Assembly (NCBI RefSeq): GCF_002954445.1
Contig: NZ_MQWA01000001.1
Span: 3,865,780-3,929,779, forward strand
Direction of reading: 5' to 3'
DNA length: 64,000 nucleotides
Source of the DNA: Rubritalea profundi
Lineage (GTDB): Bacteria > Verrucomicrobiota > Verrucomicrobiia > Verrucomicrobiales > Akkermansiaceae
Part shown: positions 54,117 through 63,003 of the stretch, in pieces
Numbering within the stretch: the first letter of the stretch is position 1
Layout: each line of letters starts with the position of its first letter
The notes under the pieces: generated by a model
What the model saw: the letters and a program-made list of their open reading frames with translations, nothing else
Databases searched by the model: none
What the model was told of the DNA's origin: nothing
Program-made: the position numbers and the translations under genes

Positions 54117-55919
54117 CTAACGTCTAATACGGAATGGGCGATTTTCTACTGGAGGCTTATCTTTCTTTGAGTGACGAGAATTGTTAGTTTTAAGTGTCTC
54201 TGAGGATATTTTTTCTCCTGACTTATTTTTATTAGGTAACCTAGGGAATAAGGAATCATCAGTACGATTCTGATAGAAATCTAAGCCTTTATTTTGCTTA
54301 TCTATAACCTCTATACCACCAGTAGTATAGCGATGCTTAGAATCTGAAAGAATTTCATCCGTGGGTCTAGTGTCGCCCCCATTGATAATATGCGGTGTTA
54401 TAAGAATGATTAATTCGGTCTTTCGTGAAGTAGTTTTATCCCTTCTAAATAATCTTCCTAGAAGTGGTATATCGCCTATCACAGGAACTTTATCTACGGA
54501 ATAGGAATTCTCAGTACGGATTAAACCTCCAATGGCTATAGTTTTGCCATTTCTAGCAACCACACTCACTTCAATATTAGACTTTTCTACAGAATCGACA
54601 GGAATTAATGACCCGCCAATTGGTATACTATTGTTACCAATTTTCACCGTAGAATTTTCCTGGTTTACAAACAATGCAACAGTACCATCATTATTCACAC
54701 GTGGAATAATTTTAAGAGTCGTGCCGATGTCACGCACCTCAGTTTCGGTGATTATTTGATCATTTACTGTACCGTTATCACCAGAGATCGTCGTATTTTG
54801 CGATGCTCCAGTTGTGATGACTCTCTCTTCAGCTGCAACGAATGTTGCTTCGCGGTTACTCACTGCCATCAGCATAGGAGTAGCAACTACTTCTACATCA
54901 TTATTTGTCGCCAGAGCCTGCACACGCGCTTGAATATCCCTACTTAAATAAGTATAAGCAAATGTAGAGGCAGCCTCTGTTGCAAAATTACCTAGTCCAA
55001 AACCGTGTTCTACACCTGAGTATTCATAGGATTGCGGAACTCCCTGTCCATCCCTATCGGCTGGACTAAACATTTCGTCACCCTGTACCACATTCCAGTC
55101 AACGCCGACATTTTCTCCGTCACCAACATTGAGTTCGAGGATTTTCATTTCGAGCAGAACTTGCCTAAGTGGAAGGTTCATCTGTGAGATTAGATCTTTA
55201 ATTTTGGACAATGCTGAAACATTCGCAGTTCGGATTATCAACTGGCTATGCTCCAAGCTAACCGTGATATAGATAGAGGTTCCTAGCTGTTGTTCGGTCT
55301 GTTCAATTGTCTGAGTTTCCAACATGGATAGCTGAGTACCGTCTGACTCACCAGCTACCCCACTGCTATTCTGGGAACTCGAAGAACCAGTGACCGTTCT
55401 ATTATTATCATTATTATCATTATTATTATTATTATCACTATCTTGTCCCTGACCACTGCCAGATGTGCTGCTAAAGTCTAGCACCCCTTCGGGGTCACTA
55501 AAGATTGCTTCGCCGGGGAAAAGTGATTCAATCGTCTTAGCTATTAACTCTAGATTCGCTGGTTCTACTTTGAAAACTTCTAAGCTCTCGCTGGCAGAAA
55601 AAACTGTATTTTCCCGAAATTCCTCCAAGGTCAAAATCTGAAACCCTTCGTAGATTGGATCCTTTCGATAGACTAGGCCAGATGACACGCACATAGTATT
55701 CAGCGCTTGCTCGAGACCGCCCTTCATAAATAGGAACGAGCACTCTACTTTCTGTGCATTTGCTGTAGCAGTCACATTATATTCGGTGACATGGGTAAGC
55801 ATCCTACAGACTGCTGCCACACTCATATCATTGACAGAAATGTAGTCCACAACTTCAGCGCGGACATGCACACTCGAAAATAACAGCGCGGCCGCTGTGG
55901 TTTTAATTATACTTTTCAT
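54117..55919 (-). CDS. gspD: Secretin (GspD/PilQ-type outer-membrane channel)
   Basis: The 600-residue product has a signal peptide (MKSIIKTTAAALLFSSVHVRA). Short N-domains follow; one holds IRTANVSALSKIKDLISQMN and LRQVLLEMKILELNVGD. The C-terminal secretin core has VVATPMLMAVSNREATFVAA and VPVIGDIPLLGRLFRR, then ELIILITPHII, the family signature. An unusual insert (about residues 165-195) is rich in Asp and Asn, encoded by a trinucleotide repeat. The tail after the core is polar and basic and could carry a pilotin-binding or S-domain function. No pilotin gene is recognised. Confidence 0.93.
   Translation of the reverse strand: MKSIIKTTAAALLFSSVHVRAEVVDYISVNDMSVAAVCRMLTHVTEYNVTATANAQKVECSFLFMKGGLEQALNTMCVSSGLVYRKDPIYEGFQILTLEEFRENTVFSASESLEVFKVEPANLELIAKTIESLFPGEAIFSDPEGVLDFSSTSGSGQGQDSDNNNNNDNNDNNRTVTGSSSSQNSSGVAGESDGTQLSMLETQTIEQTEQQLGTSIYITVSLEHSQLIIRTANVSALSKIKDLISQMNLPLRQVLLEMKILELNVGDGENVGVDWNVVQGDEMFSPADRDGQGVPQSYEYSGVEHGFGLGNFATEAASTFAYTYLSRDIQARVQALATNNDVEVVATPMLMAVSNREATFVAAEERVITTGASQNTTISGDNGTVNDQIITETEVRDIGTTLKIIPRVNNDGTVALFVNQENSTVKIGNNSIPIGGSLIPVDSVEKSNIEVSVVARNGKTIAIGGLIRTENSYSVDKVPVIGDIPLLGRLFRRDKTTSRKTELIILITPHIINGGDTRPTDEILSDSKHRYTTGGIEVIDKQNKGLDFYQNRTDDSLFPRLPNKNKSGEKISSETLKTNNSRHSKKDKPPVENRPFRIRR
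55401..55436 (-). repeat. Trinucleotide repeat coding an Asn/Asp run in the secretin
   Basis: ATT/ATC units repeat without interruption on the plus strand, which read as AAT/GAT codons (Asn, Asp) on the coding strand. The repeat keeps the frame, so copy number changes vary only linker length between N-domains and the core. Confidence 0.85.
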
Positions 55920-55927
55920 CTATTTAC

Positions 55928-56380
55928 CTATCTAATAATAATTTTCCCATCTACCCCCTTCGGCGTCACAATAACCTCAAATCGTGTGATCTCCGTGACC
56001 TCGACGTCTCGCCATTCTCTGCTTCCTCCCGCTTTCACGCTAAAGGTGGACCCGACTCTGACAAATAACGGGTTCAGTTGACCACCAATTTTCAACACTG
56101 CCATTTTACCCCCCTCTGAAGTATGGATAATACCCAGTATTTTAGTCACATTGAGAGAATCACGCACTAGTTTGTAGCTTTTATTTGTCACACCAGATGC
56201 TGCAACAAACGGGTTTCTTGGTTCACCCTCACTATCTTCCTCTGGATCTGTATCCACTATTTCATCATCAGCTGCTATTGGTGCCGGTGGCACGTTCTCT
56301 TCAGTTCTTACTTGCTGCGCGTTCGCCGAACCCGCCAGTGACACCACCATCGTTAAAAGTTTAATTATTTTTGATTTCAT
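55928..56380 (-). CDS. PilP/GspC-like periplasmic protein
   Basis: This 150-residue product has a signal peptide (KSKIIKLLTMVVSLAGSANA), then an acidic linker (DDEIVDTDPEEDSEGEPRNP). A small beta domain follows, with VTKILGIIHTSEGGKMAVLK and LFVRVGSTFSV. The sequence RNPF before a short beta domain is reminiscent of PilP and of the HR domain of GspC, which connect the inner-membrane platform to the secretin. Its place between gspF and the secretin supports this role, but the family call is by pattern. Confidence 0.65.
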   Translation of the reverse strand: MKSKIIKLLTMVVSLAGSANAQQVRTEENVPPAPIAADDEIVDTDPEEDSEGEPRNPFVAASGVTNKSYKLVRDSLNVTKILGIIHTSEGGKMAVLKIGGQLNPLFVRVGSTFSVKAGGSREWRDVEVTEITRFEVIVTPKGVDGKIIIR

Positions 56381-56395
56381 GATTATTTTTTACAA

Positions 56396-57583
56396 TCAAT
56401 TTACTGAAACAATAGCCAAAATAATGGCTATATACACAACAGCTACAATCGACCCGACGAAAATGATCAGAACGGGATTGAGCAGTGCTACGAGAAGGTT
56501 TATTTTATGCTGTAATACGGAAGAATAATGGCTCTCTAACTCGCCAAAAGCAGTCGGTAACGACCCAGATAATTCACCAGTTTTTATAATGGACCTCGCT
56601 GTACTTGGAATCAGGCGCTTATCCATACATTGCTGAAGCGACTTACCCTGTATTAATTTATCGTGGCTGTTATCTATCCAATCTGAATAAACCGCCGTAA
56701 TCATAGATTTCTTTAAAAGCGGCAGAGAAGATATCAGGCTATTGCCACTATCCATCATTGCTCGCAGAGTACTACTGAACATAGAGACCTCTGCATATGT
56801 CACTATCTTTCCAAATACTGGCAGACGCAATAGCATAGACTCCAGCAATCGCCTCCCTTTGTGCATTCTGTAAACAATTATAAATAATGTCACCAAGCTC
56901 ACAAAAACTACTACAATGAGTATCAGATTCTCTTTTAGTGTGTCGGCTACTTCAAAAACATTGCGGGTGAAGGTTGGCAATGGCTTGCCTAAGTTTTGTA
57001 GAAATTTAGCTAGTTTGGGAATGAATTTGAAGAACAATGCGTAGGTAACCAAAATCGAAATAATCAGCACTATACCCGGGTATAAAAAGCTTGAGATTAG
57101 CTGTTTCCTTACTTCATTACGAAAGCCTAAGATATTGGCCAGCCGCTCAAATGCCGGTGCTAGTTCACCAGTCTGCTCAGCTGCTTCAATTACACCACAG
57201 ACTAGCGGAGGAAATATTTTTGGGTGCTTGGCCATAGAACCTGTTAGTGATTCACCCGACTGCAGATTATTGCGCACATCCTCTACAGATAACTTTACTT
57301 TTGTTTTATAGACGCTGCTCGCCACCTCTGCTAGCGCCGAAGAAATAGTAATTCCAGCACGGGTCATCATTGCTAACTGCCTTAGTAGCATCGTGCGGTC
57401 AGCGGCAGTGACCATCCACCATGAAAATAGACCTTCGGCGCTCTCGACCACCTCCTCAATAGAAACGACTGCCAGTGACTTCTCTCGAAGCATTTTTGCA
57501 ACATCTTGGTCGCTAAATGCTTCGATGCTGCCCTGTTGTTGCTCTCCTATTGACGAGACTGCCTTGTAACTATAAATTGGCAT
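56396..57583 (-). CDS. gspF: Inner-membrane platform protein GspF/PilC
   Basis: The 395-residue protein has two copies of the T2SSF domain (LLRQLAMMTRAGITISSALA and SMFSSTLRAMMDSGNSLIS) and three hydrophobic helices, the last at the C-terminus (VLIIFVGSIVAVVYIAIILA). The start MPIYSYKAVSSIGEQQQGSI is typical. It is the platform on which the ATPase acts. It is 4 nt after the PilT-type ATPase gene. Confidence 0.92.
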   Translation of the reverse strand: MPIYSYKAVSSIGEQQQGSIEAFSDQDVAKMLREKSLAVVSIEEVVESAEGLFSWWMVTAADRTMLLRQLAMMTRAGITISSALAEVASSVYKTKVKLSVEDVRNNLQSGESLTGSMAKHPKIFPPLVCGVIEAAEQTGELAPAFERLANILGFRNEVRKQLISSFLYPGIVLIISILVTYALFFKFIPKLAKFLQNLGKPLPTFTRNVFEVADTLKENLILIVVVFVSLVTLFIIVYRMHKGRRLLESMLLRLPVFGKIVTYAEVSMFSSTLRAMMDSGNSLISSLPLLKKSMITAVYSDWIDNSHDKLIQGKSLQQCMDKRLIPSTARSIIKTGELSGSLPTAFGELESHYSSVLQHKINLLVALLNPVLIIFVGSIVAVVYIAIILAIVSVN

Positions 57584-57587
57584 TAGT

Positions 57588-58664
57588 CTACTTACCTGCT
57601 AAATATTTCATTTTATCCCTAAACAACTGGGGATTTCGGACATAAGGCAAAGCCACCTCTAACGAGATCTTGCGCGCGTGGACTCTGCCAGCTAGATGGC
57701 TATCCATGCTTATCATTCCCGGCTCAGAACCAATCTCTAGAAGGGAATAAATTTGCCTAAACTGGCCATTGCGAATAAGATTTCTGACGGGGGCTGAATT
57801 GACTAACATTTCAATAATCACGCAGCGCCCATCCTCATCCAAAGTTGGCAGCAGGGTCTGTGTCACCACTGCTTTGAGCACCATACTTAGCTGGCGTCGC
57901 AGTGAATCCTGCTCGTCAGCTGGGTACATTCCTAAAATTCTGTCCAGTGCACCTACTGTATCAGCACAGTGCAGCGTAGAGATCACCAAGTGGCCAGTTT
58001 CAGCTGCAGTTACTGCAGCACGCATTGTTGCCAAATCCCGCATCTCACCGACCAGAATCACATCGGGGTCTTCGCGTAATGCCTCGCGCAGGGATGAGGA
58101 AAAGTCCACCACATCAACACCTAGTTCACGCTGGTGAATCAATGACTTTTTATTCTCATGCAAGTATTCAATAGGATCTTCTACGGTAATGATATGGTAG
58201 GCCTTCATCCGGTTAATCTCATCGATCAAGGCTGCCATTGAGGTGCTTTTACCACTGCCAGTCGGCCCAGTAAAAAGTATCAATCCCGAATGAAATTTCG
58301 TCAACTCATAGACATGCTCAGGCAAGCCGAGTTCATCTATAGTCCGGTTCAGCGATTCTAACCTACGGATAGCTACTGCGTAGCCATTTCGTTCTTTATA
58401 AATGTTGAAACGAAATCGATGACGCCTGAGTGACGCCGAAGAATCGACACTAAACCGCACTTTCATTTCGCTTATTTCATCTTCGGTGAGGCAGTCTGTC
58501 ACAATATTATCTAAGTCATGCTGGCCCCATAATTTATCTGACAAAGGCTGCAGCTTTCCATGAAGCCTGCCTAATGGCTGGATGCCTGTGGTTAAATGCA
58601 CATCGGAAAATCCGTCTGCAATACAGATTTCCAATAATTCTGTTAGTAGGCTACTCAGCTGCAT
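57588..58664 (-). CDS. pilT: PilT-type retraction ATPase
   Basis: The 358-residue ATPase has Walker A GPTGSGKS (133-140), HIITVEDPIEYLH, Walker B EDPDVILVGEMRD and the His box HLVISTLHC. The late motif PVRNLIRNGQFRQIYS corresponds to the AIRNLIRE block that PilT needs for retraction, and the tetracysteine of GspE/PilB is missing. PilT disassembles type IV pili, so its presence inside a secretin/GspF/GspE operon suggests a retractable filament. Its end is 4 nt from gspF, and its start overlaps the upstream gene by 14 nt. Confidence 0.93.
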   Translation of the reverse strand: MQLSSLLTELLEICIADGFSDVHLTTGIQPLGRLHGKLQPLSDKLWGQHDLDNIVTDCLTEDEISEMKVRFSVDSSASLRRHRFRFNIYKERNGYAVAIRRLESLNRTIDELGLPEHVYELTKFHSGLILFTGPTGSGKSTSMAALIDEINRMKAYHIITVEDPIEYLHENKKSLIHQRELGVDVVDFSSSLREALREDPDVILVGEMRDLATMRAAVTAAETGHLVISTLHCADTVGALDRILGMYPADEQDSLRRQLSMVLKAVVTQTLLPTLDEDGRCVIIEMLVNSAPVRNLIRNGQFRQIYSLLEIGSEPGMISMDSHLAGRVHARKISLEVALPYVRNPQLFRDKMKYLAGK

Positions 58665-59259
58665 CGTCTTGGGATTTGTTAAATGTGTAAGTGAGCTTCA
58701 AGGTCAACTCACCGTCATCATCCACTTGCTTAATGAATAGCTCTTTGACAATCAGCCCCTCAATTACCATGCACGCTTTGATCGCTCCTAAGATTGATGA
58801 ATAAAGCCCTTGAGCCTCGACCTCCATAAATTGGAGCCCCTTTCTCCTTGATTTCACTCGCTTGAGGGAACTGACATGCAGTCCATTCTCTTCCATAAAC
58901 AGAGCAAGCATTGAGACACTTTGCTCCATCTCGGTAAAGTCTTGGGACTCCATGTCATCCAGCGCTATTTGCTCTGTCTCATCCGCGATATTACCCTTAG
59001 GAAGTTTCTCCTCATTTTCCAGCTTCTTTAGCCTAGCTTTGGCAGCAGCTAAAGAGCCAGACTTAGGCTGCCTCGACATATAGTTATTCGCAAACTCTAG
59101 CTCTTCACCTTGGTCGTCGATCTGTTCTGTTATATCATCTAATTTTTCTTCAGTAAGCTGCTTGCTCAACAACCAACCACACAGCGTCCCAGCTCCGACA
59201 CATACGATGAGAACTGCAAAAAAAACTATTGATAGTCCCTTACTTTTAGCTTTATCCAT
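58651..59259 (-). CDS. GspM/PilO-like inner-membrane protein
   Basis: This 202-residue protein has one N-terminal TM helix (GLSIVFFAVLIVCVGAGTLC), a charged coiled-coil-like stretch (LTEEKLDDITEQIDDQGEEL and on), then an alpha/beta C-terminal domain (LQFMEVEAQGLYSSILGAIK, LTLKLTYTF) of the size of the PilO/GspM ferredoxin-like fold. The gene overlaps pilT by 14 nt and the PilM/N-like gene by 8 nt, so translation is coupled. The assignment relies on topology and position rather than on a firm motif. Confidence 0.65.
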   Translation of the reverse strand: MDKAKSKGLSIVFFAVLIVCVGAGTLCGWLLSKQLTEEKLDDITEQIDDQGEELEFANNYMSRQPKSGSLAAAKARLKKLENEEKLPKGNIADETEQIALDDMESQDFTEMEQSVSMLALFMEENGLHVSSLKRVKSRRKGLQFMEVEAQGLYSSILGAIKACMVIEGLIVKELFIKQVDDDGELTLKLTYTFNKSQDDAAE

Positions 59260-60790
59260 TGGGTTTGATTATAAAGGTGTAAGTTTCTTCTTTAGCATCT
59301 TCTTCCACCTCGGCAATGTGCTCTGGTAGATCACGCTCGGCTAACAGCTTGGCAAATTCGTCTGTAAAACCCCTAGCTTCCATCAGATTATTAGCCTTAC
59401 CATTGAGCATTAGTTTGCCATTCCAGTCAGAAGAGAACGCTTTCAATTCGATGCTACTCCCTGACGCTCCGACACTTTTTGATACCGTATCTAAGAATGC
59501 TTTATGATCAGCAAGAAATGGAAATGGCACGGTGTTGCCACCCTTGGAACTGGTGGTCACCTTATACTTTTTTATCTCTTTATTGACCTTCTCTATCATC
59601 TCTTTCTCTCCATCGATCTTAGCTAAATCAGCGTTAATATAATCAATTTTAGCGACCAACTCCTCTAGTTCTATTGTTTGCTCTTGGATTTTAATGTAAT
59701 TGGGAACTACCATTGCTGCTGCAGAACATAGCGCACAGACACTGGCTAACACTATCCATGTCTTGCGGCTTTTGAACCATACTTCAGGAATCGATGACAC
59801 CCGATGCACATTGAAATCACGATCAACGGGAACCAAGCGCAGTCCATCAAGCGCTGCTAGGACTCCCGCTGCAATAAACTCCTCGCTAAACCTGGCAGAA
59901 CTCACATCAATACTGTGCTTATTGAGCACATATTTATCGGCATCACTGGCAACAACTCTGACACTCTCGTCATCAATCCCCGATACCTGAGAAAGCCAAC
60001 CGGATGGTGGGTCGATACCCAGCCTGGTAAACTCAGTGAAGTTTTCTATCTTTCCAGATTTCCAGTGCAACAAAGAAGCACTGTGGCTCTCGAGATAGGC
60101 ACAACTACCAGTCGATTCGGATCGAGCCAATACTTGTTCTGAGACGATCCCCAGTAAAACGAGCTTATTTTTCTCAAGAAAATCTCCCCACATTGCCAGC
60201 GAATCTAACGGCAAGAAGCTGGTCAGCACTTGGTCATGTTCTATCTCCTTAATAGCGATACTAACATCCCCTACACTTTTCACCAAATGCGTGCTAACTG
60301 GTGTAGAGGAATCCCAAAACCCCAAGCCTTTAACTGTCTGCTTTAGGCTACCCGTGGGGCTCAATTCTGGGAGCACACTAATAAGCTCTGTAAAATCAGT
60401 CTCGGTCAAGCGATCTTCTATAACACAGCAAACCTCTGGGTCTTGTTTATCGAACAGGCTTTCTACCACATCACTGGCAGCGAACTGAATCGCTCGTTCC
60501 AGCTGCTGTTTATCCTCTATATTTTCCAGTGGAGCAGCTAGCACGGTTTCCCTAGCATCTGAGCTCACCACCAGCAACCGCTTCGGAATTGGATTCTTTT
60601 GCTGCTTTAGAGCTTCGAGAATTTTCTCCATACTCTGGCTAAAGACATCATCAACTACCTGAATAAATGCCACAACCGCACCACTTTTCACGATAAGTGC
60701 CGAATAGTAATTCTCTTGCTGCACGATAACCAGCAGTGGCTTTGTATCCAATGCCACTAGACTTAGGTCTTGTTTTAGTTTTGTCTTCAT
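59252..60790 (-). CDS. GspL / PilM-PilN-like fusion protein
   Basis: The 512-residue product has a cytoplasmic actin-like N-terminal part (about residues 1-330). One TM helix follows (TWIVLASVCALCSAAAMVVP, near residue 350), then a coiled-coil (ELEELVAKIDYINADLAKID) and a small alpha/beta end domain. This is the GspL layout, equal to PilM plus PilN in one chain, which links the assembly ATPase to the periplasmic parts. It is 8 nt upstream of the GspM-like overlap and 8 nt from the pseudopilin gene before it. Confidence 0.7.
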   Translation of the reverse strand: MKTKLKQDLSLVALDTKPLLVIVQQENYYSALIVKSGAVVAFIQVVDDVFSQSMEKILEALKQQKNPIPKRLLVVSSDARETVLAAPLENIEDKQQLERAIQFAASDVVESLFDKQDPEVCCVIEDRLTETDFTELISVLPELSPTGSLKQTVKGLGFWDSSTPVSTHLVKSVGDVSIAIKEIEHDQVLTSFLPLDSLAMWGDFLEKNKLVLLGIVSEQVLARSESTGSCAYLESHSASLLHWKSGKIENFTEFTRLGIDPPSGWLSQVSGIDDESVRVVASDADKYVLNKHSIDVSSARFSEEFIAAGVLAALDGLRLVPVDRDFNVHRVSSIPEVWFKSRKTWIVLASVCALCSAAAMVVPNYIKIQEQTIELEELVAKIDYINADLAKIDGEKEMIEKVNKEIKKYKVTTSSKGGNTVPFPFLADHKAFLDTVSKSVGASGSSIELKAFSSDWNGKLMLNGKANNLMEARGFTDEFAKLLAERDLPEHIAEVEEDAKEETYTFIIKPNG

Positions 60791-60798
60791 CCTTAGTT

Positions 60799-61968
60799 CT
60801 AATTACCAGAACCCTCTGATTCACTTGAAATTAGCCAATTGAAATCCGGTGAACTACTGACAAGTGGCTGTGAATGTGTGTACCTAGGTGCGAAAAAAAA
60901 GACATCGGGGTAGACCGCATACAGCCTCTTGGCCAAGCTATCACTGTCGCTGGCTCCTATTTTGTAGAGGACTACTTGGTAGCGGTACGCTGTGGGGTGC
61001 CCTCTGAAGTAGGCTGTGAGCTCGCTAGATGAGTTAAGGATAGTAGTAGGAGCAGCCTCGGTCATCATTGGTACCATAATTGCATCATCAGACGAGTTTC
61101 TAATAACACTGGAGTGGTATGCCCCAACCTCACCCATTTCATCATTTAAATCGATACCCGGGTAAATAAGCCCCAATATAAGCTCTTCATCTGTATTATT
61201 TTCTATAATTAATGATGGTAAGGAGGTTTCAGCTAGATCGACCTCAAAACTCGTCTTTGCAACGACCCTCTTTGATGGCTGCGCTGGATAATCCACAGAG
61301 TATGGGTCAATATCCTCGGATTCTGGGCCATTTCCCGTCGCTTCTGTGTCCTCTTGTTGATCCTTTGAGAAAGAAAAGAATTCAATCCCGTCAGTGACCG
61401 AGTCGACACTAGTGCCGTCTTCATAATTCGCATCCCAGTCATTACCCCATGCATCATACAGTATTGCAGTACCATCGTTCTCACCCTCCGCATAATCACC
61501 ATCTAGATAAGGGCCACGCCAGCCATGCTTGAGCAAGATGTCAGCACGAGATTCTGGGTCATTAAAGGATGAGCTCCAGTCCTCATCGGCCACCTCGTCA
61601 CCCACTTTTCTCCACAGGCCTTTGATTGCAAGATACCTTGGTGCTGGGTACGTAAATGCTGCTGGTACTGGCTCGTTCGCATTAGGGTTAAGCAAGAGTG
61701 CAGATACTGTATTCGGACGTTCTCCAATGTCAGAAATATATCCACTGGATGTGACGACTCCACGTGGACTCACCGAATGACTGCCTAAGATAGCTGATCG
61801 AATAGCTGCGTGTTGCTGCTGAATAAGTGTCGAGCGCGCCTCCTCGCTGCTATCGTCAAGCGATACAAGCAAAGTACCTGCTAGTATCGTCATTATTGAC
61901 AATACTATCACCAACTCAAGTAAGCTAAATCCTTTAGCTATTGTATTAGGTGAATTATTTTTTTTCAT
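60799..61968 (-). CDS. Long type IV prepilin-like protein (pseudopilin)
   Basis: This 389-residue product has a prepilin signal, basic leader KKNNSPNTIAKG followed by FSLLELVIVLSIMTILAGTL with Gly at -1, Phe at +1 and Glu at +5. The rest is a large polar domain with many Asp/Ser/Thr and Gly-Pro-Tyr turns (GWRGPYLDGDYAEG), more than twice the usual pseudopilin length. Cleavage by a prepilin peptidase is expected, but none is encoded in the window. It is 8 nt upstream of the GspL-like gene. Confidence 0.85.
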   Translation of the reverse strand: MKKNNSPNTIAKGFSLLELVIVLSIMTILAGTLLVSLDDSSEEARSTLIQQQHAAIRSAILGSHSVSPRGVVTSSGYISDIGERPNTVSALLLNPNANEPVPAAFTYPAPRYLAIKGLWRKVGDEVADEDWSSSFNDPESRADILLKHGWRGPYLDGDYAEGENDGTAILYDAWGNDWDANYEDGTSVDSVTDGIEFFSFSKDQQEDTEATGNGPESEDIDPYSVDYPAQPSKRVVAKTSFEVDLAETSLPSLIIENNTDEELILGLIYPGIDLNDEMGEVGAYHSSVIRNSSDDAIMVPMMTEAAPTTILNSSSELTAYFRGHPTAYRYQVVLYKIGASDSDSLAKRLYAVYPDVFFFAPRYTHSQPLVSSSPDFNWLISSESEGSGN

Positions 61969-62135
61969 GATTGTGAGTTGGTTTACAGTTGAGCGCTTTA
62001 ACGAGAATGGTGGACATGGGAAACGGCCGAACTTGCGCTTGCAAAAAAAGCTTCCTCGTCACCCTCTGCCACAGAAAATTGCTATTCTAAGATCCGTCTA
62101 CTTAGCTAGTGTATTTAAGAATAATCTATTTAACC

Positions 62136-62906
62136 CTAAAGCTTCAATTTCCTCGAAACCACCACAGGTGGAATGACTGAATTCGTAGGATTCTCTGAGT
62201 CGTAATCATCTAACACCAACATGTATACCTCATACCGGTTGTCTGCTGAATCCTCTTTAATAAATCGTATCGGCCTCCCTAGCTTTGGGATATTTCTATC
62301 ATTGGGACGCTCAATTACAGCATCGAATGGGCTAAGATCATGATACCATGAATGATTTTTTCCATCATATGCATCTGGAATAGCTGAAACCCTGCGCAGG
62401 CCAGTGGCTTGATCTGTGTAGCTGTGGCTAGAATCATTTTTGAGATAGGGACCATTCCATCCCAATTTTATGGATGGCTTCCAGGTCCACCTATATTTAT
62501 CGATCGCATCATCATGGTCGTCCACATCGTTACTACCTATAGGTTGGTAGAATAATTGCCAAAAGTTACTCTCTAATCCTGCCCAGTCATGCAGCAAGTC
62601 ACTTGAGGAATTTCCCTCTGATTTGTTCTCATCATTGATGTAAAGAATGCCCGAGAGGTCTAGTTGCTCAGGCTGGAATGGCTTCCCGTGTATAGGTAAA
62701 TAACCAGTGTCTCTTTCAAACTCCAAGATAGCCGCCTTCAATGTATTGAGCCGGTCGATCGTCACAGCCGTATGCGCTCTTGAGTCCATTCCGTCTATAG
62801 CTACTATCGTAATGCCAGAGATCAGCGCCAGGATGCTAACTGTAACCAAAAGCTCCAACAACGAGAACCCATGCTTAGGGTGTCGCTTTCGGTTATTGGT
62901 ATTCAT
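62136..62906 (-). CDS. Type IV prepilin-like protein (pseudopilin)
   Basis: The 256-residue product has leader MNTNNRKRHPKHG then FSLLELLVTVSILALISGIT, with Gly at -1, Phe at +1 and Glu at +5. The C-terminal domain contains LGWNGPYLKNDSS, similar to GWRGPYLDGD in the next pseudopilin, so the two share a block and are probably paralogues. It sits 167 nt upstream of the 389-residue pseudopilin and 97 nt downstream of the partial one. Confidence 0.85.
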   Translation of the reverse strand: MNTNNRKRHPKHGFSLLELLVTVSILALISGITIVAIDGMDSRAHTAVTIDRLNTLKAAILEFERDTGYLPIHGKPFQPEQLDLSGILYINDENKSEGNSSSDLLHDWAGLESNFWQLFYQPIGSNDVDDHDDAIDKYRWTWKPSIKLGWNGPYLKNDSSHSYTDQATGLRRVSAIPDAYDGKNHSWYHDLSPFDAVIERPNDRNIPKLGRPIRFIKEDSADNRYEVYMLVLDDYDSENPTNSVIPPVVVSRKLKL

Positions 62907-62943
62907 GAAATTACTAAGTTTGATTGGGTTAAATAAAGGCTAA

Positions 62944-62971
62944 GGTGAGGCCCTAATACTAGGACCTCACC
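62944..62971 (-). terminator. Hairpin between the first and second pseudopilin genes
   Basis: On the minus-strand RNA a 12-bp stem with one G-U pair (62971-62960 with 62955-62944) closes a 4-nt loop. The tail is only moderately U-rich (TTAGCCTTTATTT). A leaky terminator or 3' stabiliser would raise the first pseudopilin relative to the rest of the operon. Confidence 0.7.
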
Positions 62972-63003
62972 TCTGGTTAATACCTGAAGATCACCAATAG
63001 TGA

